Assembly (NCBI GenBank): GCA_002254405.1
Contig: NJDH01000045.1
Span: forward strand, 1 to 9,947
DNA length: 9,947 nucleotides
Source: Candidatus Altarchaeales archaeon ex4484_96
GTDB taxonomy: Archaea > Altiarchaeota > Altiarchaeia > IMC4 > QMZM01
Direction of reading: 5' to 3'
This document shows positions 6,388 to 9,947 of the stretch, piece by piece (positions within the stretch are counted from its first letter, which is position 1; each line of letters opens with the position of its first letter). The notes below the pieces were generated by a model, which worked only from the letters and a program-made list of their open reading frames with translations, was not told where the DNA came from and made no database searches. Both the position numbers and the translations under genes were made by a program.

Positions 6388-7004
6388 TTAGCGCCCTCGC
6401 GCAACCTGATTTTCAAATCAGCTATGACATTCATGAAAGCGATGAACGCATCATGAGGTCTATCATAGGCGTTAAAGTACTTGTGAACGTCTCCGTCGTT
6501 AAACCACTTCGTGCACATGTAATAAAGATGATCCCCTGTCTGAAGCTTCCTCCAATCCTCAATCAAAGCTAAATCGTTTCTTTCCTTGATATCATGCTCA
6601 AGCTTATATAACTGATCTATTGCCGTCTGCTGCATCCGGTTGCCGGTCCATGCGCTTAAATCTCTTTCCACATCAGCCCAGGAAACAATATGATGTATGT
6701 CCAGCTCGGCCATGGGCTCATAGGAGCTTATAACCTCAGATGGTGTTTTGAAGTCGTTTCCGCTTTTCAGTATCTCAGCCGGGAGATGGCGTAAAAACTC
6801 AAATATCCCGGTATCCTCCCACTGGTGCTCTCCGAAGGTCTCATAGTCCATGAACAAATTAACTACGTTGCCGTTCCCGTTCACAGCGGAAACCCAGGAA
6901 GCGAATTTATCCGCCGTAAGAGGCCACCCCTCCCATGAACGCTCAGAGAACCTGAAAGCAATATCATCAGATAGCCTATAGTTCTTGAGCAACAACTTTA
7001 TATT
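6384..7004 (-). pseudogene. GH57 alpha-amylase-family gene, C-terminal part after deletion and TAG
   Basis: This is the downstream part of a broken glycoside hydrolase family 57 gene, continuous in frame with the fragment at 7005-7310 but separated from it by a TAG. It reads NIKLLLKNYRLSDDIAFRFS, then MDYETFGEHQWEDTG, which carries the GH57 acid/base aspartate region, then SWADVERDLSAWTGN, and ends with YYMCTKWFNDGDVHKYF. All are strongly conserved in archaeal GH57 alpha-amylase-like proteins. A TTG at 6993-6995 could formally start a 203-residue ORF, but no ribosome binding site precedes it and it begins inside the catalytic domain. The reading frame is otherwise open with no further decay, which suggests recent inactivation or an assembly or sequencing artefact. 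The TAA overlaps the pcna stop by shared bases. Confidence 0.75.
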
Positions 7005-7310
7005 CTACTCAACCAATCCCGTGTCAACTAAATCGATGAAACTCTCGATAACCTTGGGATAGAATCTCTCAAATTGCTCTAAAACAGCCCCCGTAATAGA
7101 ATAACATACCTTAAACTGGCCGTCTGATTCATGTATCAAATCATAGATTAATCTGTTGGCCGGGAGATAACATTTATCCGAAACCTTTTTGCATATCGCC
7201 TCGTTTTTTTCTTCATCGAAATAGTTGCATCCATTACCTATCTCAAAAACATGATATCTTCTGAGTCTATGGGGTTGATGGACCTGAAAATAAAAGCACA
7301 CGGAAACCAT
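7005..7310 (-). pseudogene. GH57 alpha-amylase-family gene, N-terminal part truncated at TAG
   Basis: The start of the same GH57 gene: 101 codons beginning MVSVCFYFQVHQPHRLRRY, with the invariant HQP of GH57 region 1, then KCYLPANRLIYDLI and YSITGAVLEQFE, ending at DTGLVE followed by TAG. In intact relatives the next segment is the GETYYHS-type region 2 and then the NTEL-type region 3 with the nucleophilic glutamate. Both are absent, and the frame resumes at NIKLLLKNY. By family comparison from memory, roughly 90-130 codons are missing. The ATG lies 1 nt after the GT4 stop (TAA-G-ATG), so this was the second gene of a coupled GT4-GH57 operon for alpha-glucan metabolism. Without the nucleophile a full enzyme cannot form even if the TAG were read through. 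Confidence 0.78.
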
Positions 7311-7311
7311 C

Positions 7312-8583
7312 TTAAGCCGTCAGGGAACTCTTTTCCAAGAGAAGTCTACCATATAGGTTCATGCATTTTCTGGCCGGCTCCTCCCAGCTGAATTTTTTTA
7401 TCTCCTTCATGGTCTCACTAACCAGATTGTTTCTTTTCTCTAGATTATATATTACATCAAGTATGTTTTCAGCTATTTTATTGATGTCCCAGAAGTCTAC
7501 TACGATGCAGTTTTTGATTATCTCAGAAACACCTGACTGCTTTGATACAATCACTGGTGTGCCGTTTTTCATCGACTCAAGGGCTGTTAACCCGAAGGGC
7601 TCGGATATCGAGGGCATAACGTAGACGTCGGCCATACGATAGGCTCTTTCAACGTCTTTTTGGGGCATGAAGTCCGCGAAAAATACCTTATCGCCGATAC
7701 CCAGATTAGCTGCTTCCGCCACAATATAAGGGAACATGTCGCCGCTTCCCACCATAACAAACCGTATGTTATCGTCTTGTTCGGCTATTTTTTTAGCAAT
7801 CCACAGGAAGTGGTCAGGTCCCTTCTGTATTGTCATTCTTCCAACAAATAACACTATTTTATGGTGTTTTTTTAGCTTAAACTCCTCATGGCTGTAGTTT
7901 GGTGCATAATCTATCGAGTTGTGGATTACATGGATTTTTTTTTCGTCGACTGCATAGTGTTTCATTACTAGATTCCTTGTGTAGTTGCTTACGGTTATTA
8001 TTGCATCAGCTTCGTGCATTCCCAGCCTTTCAACATTATATACTGTCTGGTTGGGGTGGCCTGCGGTTCTGTCGAATTCCGTAGCGTGAACATGTGTTAT
8101 TAAAGGCGTGTTCATCCCTCTTTTTTTCGCGGTTTTCTTGGCCTCGATTCCGGCCGGGAAGGTAAGCCAGTCATGACAGTGTATAACATCATAATCCTCG
8201 TTGGCGGCTATTATTTTAGCCTCCTGGGAGTATCTCATGACCTCGGAGAAAAGATCTTCCCCGTACATCATCTTCTCATCGATTTCTATTTTGCTGCTTT
8301 TATATCTTTCGGCTAGATAGGCTTCAGATGATACATAGGGTGTTATGATGGAGTCTATTGTCTTGAATTTGATGTTTTTTTTATTCAGGTCAAGCTGGGA
8401 GGTGTTTAGGATTTTCATATAGTTTTCGTTTTTTACCCCAGAGGCTCTTGGAAGAACAAAGATGATTTCGACGTTTTTTCTTGAAAGCCCTTTAGTGAGC
8501 CCATAGCATGCGGTGCCAAGACCACCGCTGTTGAAGGGAGGGAACTCCCATCCGAACATGAGAATTCTTATGGGTTTTTGCAT
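7312..8583 (-). CDS. GT4-family glycosyltransferase, glycogen synthase-like
   Basis: Likely transfers glucose from a nucleotide sugar to an alpha-glucan in the cytosol. The 423 residues have the GT-B, GT4 layout. The N-terminal Rossmann domain has WEFPPFNSGGLG (12-23, with the donor-binding GGLG loop), HCHDW (135-139) and THVHATEFDR (163-172). The C-terminal domain has FVGRMTIQKGPD (247-257, with donor-phosphate-binding R249 and K254) and the retaining-enzyme E-X7-E motif EPFGLTALE (E328, E336). WEFPP and HDWLTFPAG are typical of the glycogen-synthase-like GT4 group found next to GH57 genes in archaea and thermophilic bacteria. A trehalose- or surface-polysaccharide role is possible, but the GH57 neighbour makes alpha-glucan synthesis the best guess. 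There is no clear Shine-Dalgarno. The stop codon is followed after 1 nt by the GH57 ATG, indicating translational coupling. Confidence 0.88.
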   Translation of the reverse strand: MQKPIRILMFGWEFPPFNSGGLGTACYGLTKGLSRKNVEIIFVLPRASGVKNENYMKILNTSQLDLNKKNIKFKTIDSIITPYVSSEAYLAERYKSSKIEIDEKMMYGEDLFSEVMRYSQEAKIIAANEDYDVIHCHDWLTFPAGIEAKKTAKKRGMNTPLITHVHATEFDRTAGHPNQTVYNVERLGMHEADAIITVSNYTRNLVMKHYAVDEKKIHVIHNSIDYAPNYSHEEFKLKKHHKIVLFVGRMTIQKGPDHFLWIAKKIAEQDDNIRFVMVGSGDMFPYIVAEAANLGIGDKVFFADFMPQKDVERAYRMADVYVMPSISEPFGLTALESMKNGTPVIVSKQSGVSEIIKNCIVVDFWDINKIAENILDVIYNLEKRNNLVSETMKEIKKFSWEEPARKCMNLYGRLLLEKSSLTA

Positions 8584-8640
8584 TTTATATGGAATTTTTA
8601 TCGACTTGAATACATGGTTTTAAGTAGAGATGTTCAGTGC

Positions 8641-8652
8641 ATATTTATATTG
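8641..8652 (-). promoter_or_regulatory. TATA box of the GT4-GH57 operon
   Basis: On the minus strand CAATATAAATAT has a good TATA-box core about 58-69 nt upstream of the GT4 ATG at 8583. Transcription would start near 8620, leaving a leader of about 35 nt. Confidence 0.5.
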
Positions 8653-8684
8653 TCTTTAGTATAAAAATAAGAGAGGTATTGGGC

Positions 8685-8750
8685 TCAGGTGGGCAATATT
8701 TGTAAAAAAAAGTGTTGGATGCCTGATTTATCATATTTTTTATTATTTTT
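8685..8750 (+). ncRNA. Candidate small structured RNA with hairpin and oligo-T end
   Basis: A strong TATA box, TATAAAAATA (8660-8669), is followed about 20 nt later by a hairpin. The outer stem is 8685-8691 with 8720-8726 (7 bp, two G-U). A 2x2 purine internal loop (GG opposite GA) follows, then an inner stem 8694-8701 with 8710-8717 (8 bp, two G-U) and an 8-nt A-rich loop. T-runs at 8735-8741 and 8746-8750 could terminate transcription. Promoter, fold and terminator are in the right order for a short RNA of about 60 nt, but its expression is pure inference. It could be chance structure in A/T-rich DNA. Confidence 0.3.
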
Positions 8751-8840
8751 CTTTAATTTGTTTGAGTATTGTATATTATATTCTCTTTGATTGTGTATAT
8801 TCGTCAAGGATATTAGATAATTAACATTTTATAATATAAT

Positions 8841-8853
8841 CTATATAAAAAAA
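8841..8853 (+). promoter_or_regulatory. TATA-like box of pelA
   Basis: CTATATAAAAAAA is the best TATA match before pelA. It predicts a start near 8868 and a leader of roughly 65 nt. A closer alternative, ATAAAATTTATT at 8899-8910, would start transcription at or within the Shine-Dalgarno and is less likely. Confidence 0.4.
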
Positions 8854-8926
8854 CCAATAGAAAACAACCTTTGAAATAGATGAATCACAGGCCATATCAT
8901 AAAATTTATTCCTGCAATACACAATA

Positions 8927-8932
8927 GGAGAT
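8927..8932 (+). promoter_or_regulatory. Shine-Dalgarno of pelA
   Basis: GGAGAT lies 3 nt (GGAG core 5 nt) before the ATG at 8936 and fixes the Pelota start. The family-typical N-terminus begins exactly there. Confidence 0.65.
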
Positions 8933-8935
8933 AAA

Positions 8936-9947
8936 ATGAAGATACTGAAAAAAAACCTGAGAAACAACACAATAACACTCAGAATAGAAAACCTCGACGA
9001 CCTATGGTATCTTTCGGGCATCATCAAAGCAGAAGACCAGATTAAAACAAAAACCGAGAGAAGAATAAAAACAAAAAACGATATGAACAGGGATAAAAGC
9101 ACCAGAAAAACCATCACATTAACCATCAAAACCGAAAAAACAGAATTCAACCCCCACAACCAGACACTTAGAGTGCTGGGTTTAATAGAAGAAGGGCCGG
9201 AGGATATAATATCCATAGGTTCACACCACACATTCAACCTGATGGTTGGGGACAAAACAAGTCTGAAAAAAACCAGGTGGTCCCCCATAGACCTTAAAAG
9301 ACTCGATGACGCAAAAAAAGCCTCCCTAAGACCCAAGATACTGGTCGTGGTAGTGGATGAGGGAGAAGCCGTATTCGGCCTGATAAAGGAATCAAAAATA
9401 GAATACTACGAGCAAACAACAAGCATAGGGGGCAAGCAATATAAAACAAAAAGAAAAGAGAAAAAACATGAATTCTATGGTAAAATCCATTCCTTCATCT
9501 GCAACCTGGCAGATAAAGAAAACGTTTCTTCAGTTATATTAGCAGGCACTGGATTCGAGAAAAACAACCTATACGATTATCTTAAAGAAAAAAACCCGCA
9601 GTTAATCAAGAAAACATACATAGAGAACACAGGCTCACAGGGGAGGACGGCAATAAACGAGGTGATACAAAAACCCGTTATGAAAAAAATCAACGAAGAC
9701 ATTAACTCAGCCAAAGACATACGCCTCGTGAACAAGCTGCTTATGGAGGTGGGAAAAGACACTAATCTGGGAGTATACGGCTTTAAAGAGGTTTATGACG
9801 CAGTGAATACGGGCGCAGTCAGCATTTTACTGGTGAACGACGACCTCCTATATGAAAATATGAATACAATAGAGAAGCTAACAAAAAACGTTAAATCCAT
9901 GAAAGGGCAGATGCACATAGTCAACCACCTAAACGAGGCAGGAACGC
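8936..9947 (+). CDS. pelA: Pelota (Dom34) mRNA surveillance / ribosome rescue factor, 3' end cut off
   Basis: An eRF1 paralogue that binds the A site of stalled ribosomes and, with aEF1A and ABCE1, splits them. The frame is open from 8936 to the window edge (337 codons). The family is about 340-355 residues, so perhaps only the last 10-20 are missing. The N-terminal Sm-like domain runs from MKILKKNLRNNTITLRIENLDDLWYL through the basic RRIKTKN strand to LRVLGLIEEGPEDIISIGSHHT. The central domain has ILVVVVDEGEAVFGLI and ILAGTGFEKNN (most Pelotas have a GPGF turn; here it is GTGF). The C-terminal L7Ae-like domain contains GAVSILLVNDDLL. There is no GGQ motif, as expected, so it does not release peptide. 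A good Shine-Dalgarno and the exact family N-terminus support the start. It is divergent from GT4. Confidence 0.93.
   Translation, partial: MKILKKNLRNNTITLRIENLDDLWYLSGIIKAEDQIKTKTERRIKTKNDMNRDKSTRKTITLTIKTEKTEFNPHNQTLRVLGLIEEGPEDIISIGSHHTFNLMVGDKTSLKKTRWSPIDLKRLDDAKKASLRPKILVVVVDEGEAVFGLIKESKIEYYEQTTSIGGKQYKTKRKEKKHEFYGKIHSFICNLADKENVSSVILAGTGFEKNNLYDYLKEKNPQLIKKTYIENTGSQGRTAINEVIQKPVMKKINEDINSAKDIRLVNKLLMEVGKDTNLGVYGFKEVYDAVNTGAVSILLVNDDLLYENMNTIEKLTKNVKSMKGQMHIVNHLNEAGT

Larger units (their letters stand above)
8584..8935. other. 352-bp A/T-rich intergenic region between GT4 and pelA
   Basis: I see no credible protein gene here on either strand. The region holds the minus-strand GT4 promoter (8641-8652), a plus-strand TATA-like box and hairpin candidate (8660-8750), a T-rich stretch (8735-8760), and A/T-rich pelA promoter sequence including CTATATAAAAAAA at 8841-8853. 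I find no tRNA, no convincing C/D-box pair and no long repeats. Confidence 0.6.

Noticed and set aside
7005..7007. TAG inside the GH57 frame read as pyrrolysine or by readthrough
   Set aside because: The catalytic nucleophile region is missing whichever way the TAG is read, and nothing in the window (pylT, pylS, MtmB-type genes) supports pyrrolysine use.
8871..8890. TAGATGAA as a C box of a C/D small RNA
   Set aside because: It does not match RTGATGA, and no properly spaced D box with guide region follows.
8821..9336. Minus-strand 171-codon open frame with apparent hydrophobic segments
   Set aside because: It is the antisense of Pelota. Its Phe/Leu/Ser-rich membrane-like look comes from the Lys/Ile/Asn-rich sense strand.

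Overview
The window is archaeal and mostly housekeeping. Diagnostic genes are ribosomal protein eS8, a sliding clamp of the archaeal/eukaryotic PCNA type, the ribosome-rescue factor Pelota, an archaeal-type cofactor-independent phosphoglycerate mutase, and a pilin-like protein with a class III signal peptide. Ile is often ATA and Arg is often AGA or AGG. Intergenic regions are very A/T-rich and carry TATA-like boxes and oligo-T terminators. The KGQGAMEYL-type prepilin signal is common in Altiarchaeota, Aenigmarchaeota and other DPANN-associated or uncultivated archaea. The leucine/valine pathway genes suggest a cell that makes its own branched-chain amino acids. The lineage assignment is only a guess.

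Layout: (1) 79-432 (+) rps8e. (2) 530-3691 (+) leuA-ilvD, a two-gene branched-chain amino acid operon with a 6-nt gap. (3) 3688-4905 (-) apgM (glycolysis/gluconeogenesis), convergent with ilvD and sharing stop-codon bases with it. (4) 4982-5449 (-) a small class III signal peptide pilin-like protein with a strong Shine-Dalgarno, ending in an oligo-T terminator just upstream of apgM. (5) 5656-6387 (+) PCNA, divergent from the pilin gene, behind two copies of a TATA-containing 16-bp element. (6) 7312-8583 (-) a GT4 glycogen-synthase-like glycosyltransferase, followed after 1 nt by a GH57 alpha-amylase-family gene (7310-6384) that has lost its middle third and carries an in-frame TAG at the join. 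(7) 8584-8935, an A/T-rich gap with a plausible small structured RNA. (8) 8936 to the window end (+), Pelota, lacking only its last few residues.

LeuA and IlvD act in the Leu and Val/Ile/Leu pathways. ApgM interconverts 3- and 2-phosphoglycerate. The GT4 + GH57 pair is a conserved alpha-glucan (glycogen-like) module, but here the GH57 member looks inactivated. PCNA, eS8 and Pelota serve replication, translation and ribosome rescue. I see no CRISPR array, mobile element, tRNA or rRNA, and no convincing new multi-gene system. The best leads are the single-event GH57 deletion, the hairpin RNA candidate near 8660-8760, the duplicated promoter element before pcna, and the two tail-to-tail overlaps at stop codons.
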